A stretch of 64,000 bases of DNA from Gonatopus flavifemur (GCA_018340375.1 JAFFJZ010000002.1:61622001-61686000), one strand, 5' to 3'; shown: positions 47,926 to 62,185, numbered from the stretch's first letter. The notes: generated by a model not told the origin, from the sequence alone. A program made the numbers and translations.

Positions 47926-50900
47926 AGGGCAGTAGCTAATTCCCTGAAAAATCGTACCATAGTGCTAGGTTTCCGTTGGCCATTTCTACAGCATCGAATA
48001 GGGTTGATCAGAGAAGGAAAAGTGGCTATTTCCTTTCTGAACATTTCAAAGTCATTAGGACTAAAGAGCTGGACAGGGAAAAGACCAAATTACTGCCTTG
48101 TTTGAATGGTGGCACTAAAAGTCTCGAGGTTGGAGAGTAGCCAGGAAAAGTAGTCAATTGCCGTTGAGAATCCAATTCTTGCAAATTGAACATACCGTTT
48201 TCCCATTAGATTTTCCGAATTTAATAAATAATCCTTAGCTGTCATACTTCTTCAGTATAACAGAATTCCCACACTGAGATCTATCTTGATCCCAAGCTGT
48301 AAAACTTTCACCAAACCCAAATTATGCGTATTTATGTCTCGGAAAAATTCCAGAAAATACTGGAACCAAAATCGAATATCATATATTCAATCAAATAGTT
48401 TTTTCCAAGAAAAATTCATTTCGAACATGAGGAAAAAATTCTGAGAAATACGAAAAATTCATGTCACATTGTGTTACAGTGAAGTGAAGTAGGTTCTAGA
48501 CTAAAACCCAATGGGAATTATGAGTCAAATGGGGAAGATAGGGCTCGATTTTGGGGCTTCATGCAAAATGGGGTCTGATCGTTGTTTTTCTGCAGTTGCT
48601 GAACATTTTGTCAAAAAACAAACATTGGTTTCAGATCGTAATTCAAAACTTAATTTCGTTGGGGTCAGTTTGACCCAACAGTGACAATTAATGGTTGAAC
48701 TTAGAGATTTAGAGAGATTATAGAGATTTTTCACGTCAAATTGAGAAGGACTGTAATTAAAAAAATAATTCAGGCTGCCATCTCTGTTTGTGTTTTATAG
48801 AAGCATTTCGTCTCTTCCTTATTATTTTACATTTTCGATTTAAATAATGTTATAATTGCTTTCTAGAAGATATAATCATCGTCTATTCCTAATTTCATAA
48901 TAAATTGTTCGAATTAATCAAATGCTGTTTTAATGATCTGTGAACCGCGTCCCCACTCCCTGAACTCTGGAACTGACTTATCTAGAGGCATATAAGGACT
49001 ATCTTTACAACGGTGATTCTAAATGTGACAAAAATGTAGACTCTGGACGAATGTAACAAAAGTCTCGGAGAATCACCTGTGAAAATTTCAGAGCTTATCA
49101 TGAACTCAGTTTCGAGTAATTCAGTGGGAAACTAAAATTCCAACAAATGAAACCATCTACCTGCTCGAGTCATTTCAGATGTAAAAACTCGTGTCCAATG
49201 TCTTTTGCACTACCTGGAAACTTTTGATGATTCAAAAAAAGATTTGACACTCATTCACGATAACACAGCAAACGAGTCTCGTTCTGCAATTCTCCCTATT
49301 TCTCCTCAACTTAAACGCAAAAAAATGTCACGTACGAAAGGGTAAATCTTCGTAAATATTTATGTATACTCCAAAACACCTTCTGTACCATTTTCCATCG
49401 TGCTGTCCTCCGTACAAAACTGAGAACAATTTTCACGAAATTGCATATGCATTACGGTGGGAAATGGAAAAGAGAGAATTAAGATGAATGTACATTTTTT
49501 AAACGAGAGTTTGAAATTTGGAACCTTGAAAGGTATAAAAATCTTCCGAATAAATGTCAAGTTCCCTTGCTCTATCAAAGATAATCAACCTTTCCCTCAG
49601 TTTTCATTAGAATCCAAATTTTCCTTATAGGTGGTTCGTTTTTCTTGGATTCGATGTTCCAGAAATGCAGTGAGAAAGTAATGAGCGAATTATCAACAAT
49701 ATTTTTCGATGAATGTAAATATTGAAAAAAAAATCCATTATTTGATCGATGTCACAGAAGGTTGTATTTTCAAGACCCATCCCTTGCAACGAATGTTTGT
49801 TCAAGATTCGTTTGAAAGTGACCACGAGAATTCAGAGGAATGGGATTTCAATTGTCGTATCTTTCTTTGCTTATTTGCATTCGAGTTGAAAGTATCGAAA
49901 TTCGTTGCAAAGGAATTAAAAAGTTCGTAACCGTGTCACAACAAGATATAACTAAAATCCCTTTGAGTACTTTACAATTGATCAGTTGTGGTTTTCTTCC
50001 TTCGGATATTAAAGGAGGAAATAATGGAACTATCGACTGTGGATTCTCATTTGCACAACAAAGGGAAATTCTGAATTTCTCAATAAATTCTCAAAACAAC
50101 TGTGCAAGATGTTACTCTAATGTTCGCGTTGATAATTGCAAACTCCTTATAGCATTGCGAACAAAATAAAGCATATAATTTGCTGCTCCAATAACATATT
50201 ATCCTGCACCTTTTTTTATTCCAAGAAATTTTGAAATCAAAAACACATCTATCTTCAGCTTCGTTTAATTCCAATGACGCGAGACATCGAGTTAACAAGC
50301 TTTCAACATCAATTCAGCCGAAGTTCTACCTTTAATTAACCCGGTGCAGAAGTTAATGATAAATCCCGTATAACACAGAAACCTTCAATTTTTCTAAACT
50401 CATCGTCGTTTCATCGTTAAGTAAATCACGCCCCGATAAATCCAATTATTTCTATAATTAATTTATGCATAGAATATCAAACCCAATTTATAAACAGAAA
50501 CTGTGGTGCTTTCTTATGAAATGTTTTGTGATAACAATATCCCTTGGAAAGATAATCTTTTCAATTTTCTTTATACTCTCCTATCCTTTCTTTCAATTTC
50601 TTCCTTCTTGGATGCGTTCAATGAGATTCTTCAATCCTCTACTTCGTTTGATAAGCTGCATTAACGTTATATCTCGAAGATAAATGATTTTCATTCCACT
50701 GTTTCCGTCAAATATATGTTTTCTCATCCTCACTTGATGAATTTTCAAAAGATTCTTCATAATTGCCGTTGAATTTAATGATTTTATTGATCGCTTTTGT
50801 ATTATGACTAATGATAAATTGTGAAAAGAAAAATCGTTCGTCTGCGCAAAGTATCTTGAAGCGAGGGTTTCGTCTGAACAGATTTATTAACAAGTTTACT

Positions 50901-52558
50901 CAAATAGACCATTAAAATGTTTTCTAATATTCATTAGAAATTCGAACAATATCAATGCTAACGTATATCTGTATCTGTGTTTTGATATGATTCTGTACAA
51001 GGTGTTCCCAAAACCACTCTATCCTCTTTAACCTTCAAGAGAAACTCCCCGAGTGGATGGAAGATCTTCGAAATATATGGAGGCAGGTAAAGGATGTTTC
51101 AACATATCAAGCTATTTTGAAATAGCGACGCCATATGGTATCTGAGAGAATAGCTTTGGAAATTAGTTTATCATTGTTTTAAACTCAGCTCCGTTTATTT
51201 CGATATGTTTATGTATAGACATTACAGTTTACAATACATGTACAAATTCTCGATTATCGTTTACATATCGTGTACATATGAGCAAAGAAGTTTATGCTTT
51301 TGACTCAAACTTTATTCTCGTGAGAAAATTAGAATCATTCGTTCCAGTTCATGTGAAAATAAATCGCAAGATTCGAACCTGTTATTCGTGATTAATGAAA
51401 GAAACAATTTTATGTATTCGATTTAAATTTTCTGTCGTGACGTCACAGCAATGACAAGTTCATAATGATTATTTATCGGAGAAGGATAAGCAGTACCAAA
51501 GATGAATAACTTCAATTACCTGATTCAAGTACTTTTTTCTAGCGAATATATTTTCCTGTTTATATAAAAATAAAAATGTATGCGATGAAAAAATCTTATT
51601 TCCAAATCAAGAATCGATTGTACCCGACTTCTCCACTTCAAACGATATACTTTATATGCATATATATTTTTTTGTAAAGTTTATATATATTTGGGTTCGT
51701 TTTTTACAATATTCTCCTTCGGAATGCTTATATAGGTAAATGAATCTATTTTGAATTCAAATCACAGTTCTGTGGGATAAGAGGCACAGTTTTTTGCGTT
51801 TGAAATAACATTCGTGAATGTGTCTACCTCAAAAAAAAAAGAAGCGTAGTAAAGACAGAAAGACTATAAGACTATAAAAATAGAAAATACATTTCACTGG
51901 AAGCGGGATGTTTTATTGAATTGAGTGTACTCCTCGGTAGAAATGTTTGGGAAGATACAAAAACCTTGCATTCTTAACATGATCTCTCGATGTCATCTAA
52001 TCGAAATTCATGATCAGTTACCGTGGATATCATAGACTGCTGTTTTTTCCCTTGCCAACCTTCAAAGGTTCTCTCATTCGGGATTAATTAAATATTCGAG
52101 ATTCGAACTAACTTAAGGTGACTGACCCGAATTTTTTTACTCTTCTCACAAGAACAAGCACTACTCTTTTTAATTTCATTCTGAGAGACTCAACAGGGAA
52201 TGATCCTTTTTTTTTGGACAATTGAAAAAAAATGCCATCGTGCTACGAAAAATATACATTCCTTCCCTCATTAAATAATGCCCCAACAATTCCAACGATT
52301 CACGTCATCCTTCATGATCATGGAAACAAAATAAAAGAAAACTATAGAAATCACTGTTTTATTTCATAACTCATTCTCTATTTTATTCCATTCCATGATA
52401 TTATCAAGGAATAATTGTTCTCGTTATCTTCTTTCAAAGCAAAAGACAGGGAGTCTTGGGAGATTTCAGAACGGAAAGGAATATGAAGGAAAAGAGAGGA
52501 AATATGGCTTTTGTTCAAAGAATTCACGCGATCCTGCGACCACATTTTTATGGTATGT

Positions 52559-52595
52559 AGAGAGAGAAAGAGAGAGGGAGGGAGGGAGAAAAGAG
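52559..52595. repeat. (AG)n/(GGGA)n purine tract
   Basis: GAGAGAAAGAGAGAGGGAGG and following units form a low-complexity purine run. Confidence 0.9.
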
Positions 52596-55144
52596 ATGAA
52601 CGAAAATGAGATTCACTGAGCTTGGATGGAGCGAAAGTCGATTTCCGATTTGCAATTGAAGATACCAACCGAAAGAAATAAGGAAGGAAAAGAAGATTGA
52701 GGATCTTGCGAGAAAATAAATGTAAATATGACTGTGGTGAATAATGCGTGTAATGTATCGAGGGAAACTTTGGATCATCACAAAAGTGGGATCATTTCAA
52801 TCATATATGTATACAGCGATTTTATCCGGTCCGTTATCGTAACAGATCGCATATATATTGTGAATTATTGATGTATAGGGAAACATAAGTGACGAGAAGA
52901 ATTTGATAAATGGTTCTTCAAGACGAGTGGTAAAGTTGATTGTCATCGTGCTATCAAAATCAAAATTCAGTATCTCAAAAAGAAATGTTTATTCATCTCA
53001 TCTATTCACTTCGACGTCGTATACGATTCTGTAACACAGGCAAAGAAAAAGGGGGAAAACACCTTTATCGGCTAAACGTTTTTTCCGTGAAACGAAAGAA
53101 CAAGCCGAAAGACCAAAACCTCGAGCGTTGATCAAATATATGAAGTCAAGTCAAATTACTTCTGAGTTATCTAATGCTGGATGTGGGATCGTAAAGTGTT
53201 CCTTTAAAAAATTGCATCTCCGTAAAAGGTGCATAAGATCCAATTTGGTTTGAATAACGAAAGAGAACAAACAGTAACGAGAAGAGTGATTTTTCATTTC
53301 AGGAAAAGTGGATCGGAATGAGAAGCTTCATCACACTCCGTGTTGTGAATACTATGCATGAATTATGAGCATTCGGAACTTTCGATTTACGTATTGTCTA
53401 GATGATGGATATTCCAGAACAAAAAACCACAGTTCTACATTTCTACATTACAAAACCGTACAATCTACGATTACCTACGAGTTGATATTGCTATAGAATT
53501 TCATTTTGTTTCGTGATTCAACTCAAATCCCACATACATGAATCAGATTTGAAGAGGATAATACTTCATCCGATATAATATATTCCACTGATCTGTTCTG
53601 GCTTTATGGGATTCATTTATATGCTCTATTGAAGATATGAGGAATTTAAAGTGAATTAACCATGTCATAACTCTTTCCGCGATGATGAACAAAAGCCCTC
53701 CATCGTTCTCCCTTCATAAAATGCGACAATCTTGACATTGAATGTGGTTTGCATCTAACATGATATTAAGAAGCTTCCTGTGTAGAAAAAATTGGTATGA
53801 CAACAAGCCTGAAGAAACCTTTCAGAAAGTCTAGCGTCAAGCTTACGAAGATATTAGATTAAATTGGAAGGAATCTGATCAAAGTCTTTTTATAAAGGAT
53901 GGGGCTTGCGACTCTGCAAGAAGACTTTGCCCACACAGCACACAAAGTCTCAAAAATATTGTGAGAATGTCACAATGCGTCACTCGCAACATTCTGGGTG
54001 AAATATTCCTACGAGATTCCATGGATATTGCTAATAGAATATTATGAGGATCTTCCAATATGAATATTACACGCAAAATATTCTGCGATATTCTGATAAT
54101 CTATGATGGAAGAATGTTAAGTTCGTGGCAAATAAAATATGGAAACAATATTTCAATAGAAAATTCGGCAGTGGGAAGTGAGAAAATACAAGAGTACATT
54201 ATTAAATGTACAAAATTAAGAAAACTGAAATACAAAAGAATGCAAAGTAGTCAAATCGACTCCCTCGGGCATTCTAGTGTCAATCTGGCCCAGCACTTAG
54301 TGAAATTTGTTCCCGCACTTTTTGAAAAACGTTCTTCTCACACGAAAAAAATCCCCATATAAAAATTACATGAAAAGTCAAGTAACGATTACAGTACGGA
54401 TTTCATGTAAAATTCACTACACAATCCTGTTGGATTTACATTGTTATTAAAGGTAATTCACAGCAACATTTCTCTCATGTACATAAAGCTGAAACTAGTA
54501 GGCGTGTAGTTAGCAGTCGATTGTTTCAACTTTTGAATCAAAGTTATTGGAGCGTTGTTTATACCAGAAATCGATTGAGTAACATCCTGCCAAATGTCTC
54601 AGATCCTCAAATCCTTAATAAAAATTGTGTATAAAGAGTTATCAAAAGCGGCTGCTAGCTCGACGGCTGCCAGTTCCAGTTTCATCTCATTTACTTTGGT
54701 AACAATGTAAATATAACATTGGTTCCAAAGTAGATTTTACTCCAAATGCATTCATGTGAGCAGTTATGTTGAATTCACAGCAGCCAATGTAAAATTTACA
54801 TAGGACTTCCTTCCGTGCAAGTCCTATTCATTTTTGATTTCAGAAGATTCTAAATCGATTGGTATATATCCAGATAAAGTGTAAACCTGTCATAGGCTTG
54901 TCAGACTTGTCATTCGATTGCTTTTGGCTTGTTATTGACAACATTGTCAAGTTAAGGCTGCTACAACTCTACTGCAAGGGTTTGGTAAGCTGATATATCC
55001 TTGTCGTGCGTCAGCTAGTAACCTTCCATCAACCTTGGCACGCAAGGTTAAATTGCTATCCGGGTATTTCATAGAAACAAATTTCCCAAACTTCAATCAC
55101 GATGATGTCAATGAATGGCACTTTGAGCGTGGTGTCGTCATCTC

Positions 55145-55206
55145 AGGGAGTCGCTGATATGATAGAAGCTTTGACTCTCACTCGCAGCACCCGAGTTCAA
55201 TCCCCA
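55145..55206 (+). repeat. Possible tRNA-like remnant
   Basis: TCTCAGGGAGTCGCTGATA followed about 35 bases later by CGAGTTCAATCCCC has the spacing of A and B boxes. The stems do not pair convincingly. Confidence 0.3.
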
Positions 55207-55365
55207 CTGAGGGAACTTTCTAATGAATGACTTTCACTGCAGGTTTTTTTTCCATTCGAAGTCATCCTGGCCAAGCTCAACCAACATTTGTGAAAGTAAC
55301 TCTGAAAAACATTTTTCAACCCGAAGTAATATATTTTGTAAATTTTTGAATATATGTGATTGTTA

Positions 55366-56633
55366 CAGTCTGTTCAACAAGAAAGTGACCGCTATAATTT
55401 TGAAAAAATAAAAACTTTAATTAAAATACTCCTCTCTACATTGAAGTACATAGTATTAGCTATTGCGCAATAACTCAATATTTTGTCCAATCACCCCCAT
55501 TACTAATTATGGCTGTGCATCTCCTTTCCATACTTTCGACGAGGTCTTCTGCGTATTCGTTAGGTAAAGTTCGCCTTATCTTCTTGATTTGAAAACACAG
55601 TTGCTTAACTGTATACACTGGCCTTCCTCTGAGTTTCATCTTCATGTAAGACCACACATTTTCAATGGGATTAGCATCTGGAGACATTGCCGGCCACTAC
55701 ATTGTAGTAATGTTATTTTTTTGTTTCCACGCAGTACACAATTTACTGCGATGTTTGGGATCATTGTCTTCTTGCAGCACCCAATTTGTTCTGTCAGACC
55801 CAAAAAACTTCTCAGCAGACTTCAGTAAACATTTCTGGCAGATGGTACACATTTTGATAGCATTCAAATTGTCCGTAAACAGATAGAGGCTACCAAAACC
55901 ACGTTTACAAAAACATCCCCAAATATGGACTCTTACAGGGTGTTTTACTGTGCGCTGAAGAAGTTTATTGTCAATTGTCGACCATGCTTTCGATAAGGAA
56001 GACCATGCCCAGAAGGAAGATTCATCCGTGAAGATAGCATTAGCCCAATCTCGATTCAAATTTTTCTTTACCCACGTTAGTCGGGTTTCCACGTGCTTCT
56101 CTGATAATAAAGGTTTCCACAAAGTTGATCGAAAAGACACGTTTCTCTCACGCAAACGATTTCTAATTGTATTCAAAGAAACGTGAATCCCTTTTTTGCG
56201 AAGTTTTACTTGGGCACAGCGCAATGAAAGGGCCGGCTTGTTTTGAAAAAGTTGTGGGATTGCTTTATCTTCTTTACTTGTTGTCACGCGATTAAGTCCC
56301 CTCTCCGGCAGATCGTCTACATTTCCAACCTCTATGTACCGCTTTACCCACTTTTTAATAAATGCTTCTGACTTCCGAATACATTTCGCAGCCGCCTTAT
56401 ACGTCAGTTTCGGGCCTTTTGCATGATGTACTAAAAAGACTGCCTCGTGTCGCTTAAAGTATTTGGCACTCATTGTGAAAACTCGAAATTCACTGATATG
56501 AGAAACACTCTGTGCTGGGAAACTATATATTGTGCAAAACATTGAAGAATCAACTTCCAAACGAATTACGATAGATGGTGCTACGGTATGTTCTAAATAA
56601 ATGACGCTGGTTACGTTCTTGTTGAACAGACTG
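55366..56633 (-). mobile_element. Tc1-like transposon, almost complete
   Basis: The terminal inverted repeats begin CAGTCTGTTCAACAAGAA (left 55366, right inverted to 56633) and differ at two bases in 25. TA duplications are at 55364-55365 and 56634-56635. It is 1268 bases long with one transposase gene on the minus strand. Confidence 0.95.
55475..56473 (-). pseudogene. Tc1-like transposase with one in-frame stop
   Basis: The start at MSAKYFKRHEAV is preferred over an upstream Met because it begins the conserved region. N-terminal helix-turn-helix segments (LTYKAAAKCIRKSEAFIKKW; GIHVSLNTIRNRL) precede the catalytic domain. The triad is present: FTDESSFW, QEDNDPKHRS and NPIENVW, with 34 positions between the second Asp and Glu (DD34E). 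A single TAG at about 55688-55690 falls between NNITTM and WPAMSPDANP, before the catalytic Glu. The frame then continues to the normal end. With that stop the protein lacks the Glu and is inactive; otherwise the gene is full length (about 330 residues). One damaging change in about 1 kb points to recent activity. Confidence 0.92.
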
Positions 56634-59600
56634 TACGTTGTTTCCGATGTCTCAATAATGGTCTTTCTGTGGCATCCTTGCGAGCCCTGCGTTTATGTTT
56701 GCATCAATTGTGTAGACAGTCTTCGACTTTACGCCAGATTTGACGTAAGAACCACGCCAAGTTGTCTGATTGAATCTTGCATCTCATTGAACTCGCATAC
56801 TGAACGCCAAACTTCTTTCAATGTAAACGGTCTTCTATCGCCGTTGTCATTGAGGATTGCAAAAACTTCTTTCAGGAGGAAACAAAAAATAATATATGGA
56901 GTAGAAGTACAAAAATTCTTTGTATCGTTCAAGTTTCTGAACATGATTTACCGAGAAAAATAATCGATGAATTTGAGAAAATTTGTTATCAAATGCAAGA
57001 ATTTTCTCCCTCAATTTGTTTTATAAAAAATTCTATTTTCCTTTCGTCAGTAATTGTTTCTTATCCTATAACACCAATGAACCCTTTGAAATTCTAATGA
57101 TGCAAGAATCAAATTCGTCAAAAGAATAATGAATTCTCATTTGACTTGTAGACTCTTCAACGTCATTGAAATAATGAAGGTTCCTCAGGTCTCGCTACGT
57201 AGAGTTTGCTGCCACTGAAAACCTACTCCCTCCTCTACATTATTCTTTTTTCTGGGAAATTTCATCTCGATATCTCATTGGTTTCACGTCATCATGAAAT
57301 ATCAAAAGATGGAATTCATAAAACAGAAGCGAATACGGAGATTTTTCGCTACTGCTCAGATGGGAATTTATTTTCAATGGTCTAAGCAAAATTAAATCAA
57401 TTCTCACCGGTTTTATTCATTTCTGCTTGCAGCAGATGATTGCATTTCTGATAACTATCCGAAATTTGATATAGAAGATTTTTTTCATAAGGTACGGAAC
57501 TTGAATTATTCTTCCCGTGTTGGTGATTATTGTAATGTGGGGACTTTCCACCAAAGTATATTACCAAACCCGCAAATATATTGAGCAAATTATGATAGAC
57601 CCGATACAAAAAGGGAAACAGAGTTTTTTATCGAACGACTGAGAAACTTTGCCTTTTAACCCTTTAGTAACCAGTTTGAGTTATGACTATCGTTCCGGAT
57701 GAGTGGAATGTGAGAAAAAGTTAAAGTCGAAACTCGGTGTAGAGCGTAATTGGAGTTACGTTAGAGGTTGCGTCCCGTCGTAAAACCTTTCCTTCAACTT
57801 CACCGCTAGACCCGTTATATCCAAAGCGGGATTACCATCACTGCGGTATGTTCATCGCAATTGTATTAATCCCCCGACAAATTCTGATCGAATTAATTAC
57901 AAAAAAACTATATATATATATAATAAGGTAATATTTCTTAGGTTATGAAATAACTAGAATTGTTTCACTGCAAATAACAAAGGTTATCTATGACCAAATA
58001 CAGAGCATACATTAATTTATTATTTACAAATTGACTCTTACCTGTAAATAACAAAGAAACAACATTCAAAGTTATTAATTACACCTTTATCTTTAGATTA
58101 CGTTTTAAGCAATTTATTCTATTCTGAATTCATTTCTACTCCATTTGCCACGTGTCCTTTTAATTGTCTCTCTATTAGTTACAGCATCTGATTCAACTGA
58201 TGACCGTGAATATCTGAATATATATATATATATATAGATAGATATTCAGTATCATCAAACCCTACAAAGTAAAAGTAAACAAAGACACATTTTAATTGAG
58301 CATGAAATTGAAATCTTCTTCACATTTTGTTTTGTACACATTTTCCATAAGTTTCCTCACTCATAGCGCTGCACAGTGGGACATTTGAGTGCATTTATGA
58401 ATAAAAATCCCTCCTCGACTCTATTTTCATCCGATGTTGATAAATTTTGTTTTTAAATACTCAGAAAATGTTACAGTTTAATGTAGCACTGTGAAATTTT
58501 GAATCAAAATTAAAAAAAAAGATCTTGGTGAATCGATGGATCAAAAAGAGTGTTTATTTCTCTGTGTCACGTCACGAAATACATTGCTGTACGTAATAAT
58601 ACGTAATAATATGAAGACACGATTGAAGTCTCATAATTTTATCCGAAGTCCAGAGTTTTCCAAGCATAGAAATTAGATTCTTTGAAATGTGGGTAAAATG
58701 AGCATAACACAACACACCGTAAAGAATACTTGTGAATTCCCAAGGAGAAAAGTATGGTGAAAAACTTTGGATTTGTAAATTTTCAAATTATTTGAAAATC
58801 CACAAATTTTCTCTCAATTTCCAAACAATTTTTGTGGTTATCCGGATAATGGTTTGTCAATCGACAAAAAATGATTTCAGATTTCATCAAAATTGTTTGT
58901 GAATTTACTAAAACATCTTTGATAAAAAACTTCCAAACTTTTCTGGAAAACGTTTTTTTACAGTGTAAACCCACAGGAACCGTTAAAACACCTTCATATA
59001 CCGAGTGCAAACATCTTCAAAACTATATATGATTTATATATAATTTCACATAGTTCAAATAAAAGTTATATGTAATTATATAAAAATCATATATCAATTC
59101 AAGAATTTTCCCACTCGGGAGAGTTTCTAACGATATTGAAAAGTTAAGAATTTCCATCAGTAGCAGATGACGTTCCACAGTATTCATGTTTGTTTCATTA
59201 AAAATTCATCGAGTTCTCATGGAATCTTATGAAATGTCGATTATAAAAAGCAAAAGTGCTGCACAGACACGTGGGGTAGAACTTTTTGGGTTTTCAAAGA
59301 GGAAATTCATCGAGGGCAACTTTTTGTTCCATGTGAATGCATCAAAATTTTCCTTAGGTGCACTGACTGCTTCAACTGTTGATCAATATAACATTTCCTA
59401 TAGAACAGCTTTCTTGAAACATTTGTGAGGAATTGATATTCAGTTTCAATAAAATTTATACGTCAAGTACAGTTCTAGAGAAAATACGCAAAAAGTCTTC
59501 CTCTTCCCTCACTGTTTATAATCCGCTTTGTTTCGTCGGTTAATTGATTCGTCTCACTTTTACAATTATATTTCTCATGCACATTTGCTTGACTCGTCGC

Positions 59601-59650
59601 AGTAGGACATCGAATTCCATCCTACGTTCTATAAATTGTGAAACACAATG
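56634..59650. other. Intronic stretch, no gene recognised
   Basis: Contains TA microsatellites (57905-57921, 58218-58236). Possible MITE ends (ACACCGTAAAGAATAC near 58714, TTTTTTACAGTG near 58955) were not paired with confidence. Confidence 0.4.
58218..58236. repeat. (TA)n microsatellite
   Basis: About nine TA units followed by GATA units. Confidence 0.9.
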
Positions 59651-59656
59651 TGATTT

Positions 59657-59987
59657 CCCGAGGGAAAAAAATTAGATCTATTTGGATCTTATCAGATCCG
59701 AGTAGATCTGAATTTGGGCTCACAAGATCAGATTCAGATCTGTTCGGATCTCAACAGATCTGACTAGATCTCGACAGATCTGGTTAGATCTCTTTAGATC
59801 CGAATTGAAGGTCACATTCGATCTTGATGAGCAATTGATTGTTCAACTATCAAAACTTTGGTAATATTTTCCCATGTTTGAATTCAAATTTCAACATGTG
59901 TGTTGGCAAATACAATCTAAAATTGCAGTACTTCAAATCTCAACAGATCTGTTCAGATTTGGTCAGATCTAATCTTTTTTCCCCGGG
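59657..59987. mobile_element. MITE with internal AGATCT palindromes
   Basis: CCCGAGGGAAAAAAATTAGA at the left and TCTAATCTTTTTTCCCCGGG at the right are inverted. The arms hold at least ten AGATCT or GGATCT hexamers at 10-13 base spacing. The middle (59810-59935) lacks them. Confidence 0.75.
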
Positions 59988-60425
59988 TTCTTAAGAAACA
60001 ATATTCATATAAGTACTAATGTGTGAGACAAGGTGAGGATTTCCATAACAGCGAAAATTTTGCTCTGTCTAAAAAATTTCTTATGCAACAGTTTTCACTA
60101 TCTTTGAGATGTCTTCGTTCAAGAAATCTGAAATATGTCTTTAGATCTGTTACTCTACCTATTTGATACTATATTTTTATCATCTGCATTGGGACATTCT
60201 TCAGTTTCAATGAAGATTGATCACATCAAATAATCAGGTATTGTCTGGAAAACATGAGAAATAAACCAAATCTAGAATATTCAATAAGACGTAATGATCT
60301 CAATGTTGTACAACGGAATCAATTTGAAGGATCGGATAAGATTTAGATGAGATATTGCATTACGTCTTTGAATATTAAATCCCAATCAGGGAATTGAGAA
60401 ATCAAATCAAAATGTATTTTGCTTT

Positions 60426-60428
<3 letters not shown>

Positions 60429-60456
<28 letters not shown>
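60429..60456. repeat. (AT)14 microsatellite
   Basis: Fourteen AT units. Confidence 0.95.
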
Positions 60457-60459
<3 letters not shown>

Positions 60460-60648
60460 TAATAAATAAATATTTATATTATATAAATAATGAATTTATA
60501 TAAATTTTCTTTTTATTAAAGGGGCTTAAACTCTTCATTCCGACCCCAAACTGAACCTTCTAAGACCTGAGGTCTCTAGCTTCAAATTTAGAGGTCGCTC
60601 AATCGAGTTTTATATTCCGATTTTACTGTCAGTTTGAAAAACGACCTA

Positions 60649-61893
60649 ACACGTCGTTCAATAAGTCCCGAGACTAACAACGACAACAACAATTTGTTTT
60701 CAAAAATCATTTTTATACATCAATATAATCTCCTTTTAGAGTGATACAATCTTTCCAACATTTCTATCCCATGTTTATAGAAGGATTTATTCTTTGCTTC
60801 AAAATAGGCTTTATTTTCGGCAATGACCTCCTCGTTCGAGCCAAATTTTTTTCCCTGGACCATTTTTTTGAAATCAGCAAAGAGCCATGGGTCGCTGGGG
60901 GCTGAATCTAGCTAATACGCAGGGTGGGGAAGCAAATCAAAGCCCAACTCGTTGAATTTTGCCATTGTGTTCATGGACTTGTGGCATGGTGCATTGTCTT
61001 GGTGAAAGAGGATTTTTTTCTTCTTCATGTGCGGTCGTTTTGCTGCGATCTTCTCCTTCAAACGTACCAACAAGTCAATATAATCATCACTGTTGATCGA
61101 TTTACCTTTTTCCAGGTAGTCAATGAAAATCACGCCATGACTTTGCCAGCAGACTGCTGCGTTTTTGGACGCTTCGGGTGGCTTTCACCAGCCATGCGCC
61201 ACTCAGATGATTGCCGATTCGACTCCGGAGTGGAATGTTTCATCCATGGTCACGTATCGACGCAGGAAATCCTTTTTATAGCGAGTAAATAGCGAAAACA
61301 GCTCTCTGAATCATCGACTCGTTGCTGTTTTTGTTCCACTGAAAGCAATCGCGGCACCCACTTGGAAAAAACCTTTTTCATGCTCAATTTTTCATGAAGG
61401 ATTGTAAATACGCTTCCAGATGATATCTGTGTCATTTCTGCAATCTCGCGGACCTTCACTTTGCGATTTTTCATCACGATTTTTAACACTTCACTCACAT
61501 TTTCTGGTGTAACGGCGTCCGCAGGACTACCCGAACGTTCCGCATCGTTTGTGTCCGTACGACCACGTTTAAACTTAGCATACCAACGACAAATCGTTGG
61601 TTTGGATAGAGAGGAGTCCGGGTGACGTTTTTCAAGCCATTGCTGGGCTTCTTCGGTGTTTTTACCAATTAAAAAACAATGTTGTATGAACACGCGAAAC
61701 TCGCTTTTTTCCATTTTTCAAACAAATTACAAAGTGACTTTACTCTAACCTCGATAACTCTGCTGTTTGTGATCCGATCGACGTGAAATTTTTACAAGTT
61801 CCATGTGAAGGTTCGCACTCTAGGGGACCGTGACCAGTTTGGTACTACTAGTACCATCTCTGGGTGAGTCTCGGGACTTATTGAACGATGTGA
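60649..61893 (-). mobile_element. Decayed mariner transposon
   Basis: The terminal repeats ACACGTCGTTCAATAAGTCC (60649) and the inverted end at 61893 match for about 25 of 27 bases. TA duplications are at 60647-60648 and 61894-61895. It is 1245 bases long, a different lineage from the mariner at 18908. Confidence 0.92.
60713..61714 (-). pseudogene. Broken mariner transposase
   Basis: It starts MEKSEFRVFIQHCFLIGKN at 61714 and runs through GSVFTILHEKLSMKKVFSKW and WVPRLLSVEQKQQRVDDSE. A frameshift follows near 61270-61300. MDET is present but the segment after it is deleted or shifted, and a further in-frame stop follows. The frame recovers at VIFIDYLEKGKSINSDDYID (about 61133) and contains FHQDNAPCHK. 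PHPAY is then followed by a stop where YSPDLAP is expected; APSDPWLF lies beyond it. The end is also damaged (LERLYHSKRRLY). Several independent lesions make it an old, dead copy. It shares the DD34D layout with the copy at 19085 but little close sequence. Confidence 0.9.
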
Positions 61894-61895
61894 TA

Positions 61896-62180
61896 CTATG
61901 TGGCATTTCGGACTTTTTGGACAAAATTCGCTGCCAAGCACAATTTAGAAGATACCACGATGAACTTGAGCTCAAAATACTCGTAAGGGGTCCACCTTTG
62001 ATGGTGATCTACCTCTTTCTCCGTCAGAAGGGTGGTTGACGTTTGTTACAAAGGGTAAAGGGTAATGATGAAACGAAGTAAAACCGTACAAACTATCGAC
62101 GAAATGTTATTTACCTGTATTTTCCCATGGAAAAGGAAACATTAGGTGAATAAAGAATTCTCAGTATGATTCGATATCAG
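61896..62180. other. Unassigned
   Basis: Nothing recognised between the mariner and the tandem array. Confidence 0.4.
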
Positions 62181-62185
62181 CTAGC

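Larger units (their letters stand above)
47826..55140. other. Long intronic stretch, no gene recognised
   Basis: AT-rich and repeat-poor. A purine-rich tract lies at 52559-52595. CACACAGCACACAAAG near 53933 resembles the ends of the CCCACACAGC foldbacks, but no partner arm was found. Confidence 0.45.

Noticed and set aside
58712..58971. MITE between CACCGTAAAGAATAC and TTTTTTTACAGTG
   Set aside because: The ends look right but the arms do not pair well enough to define an element.
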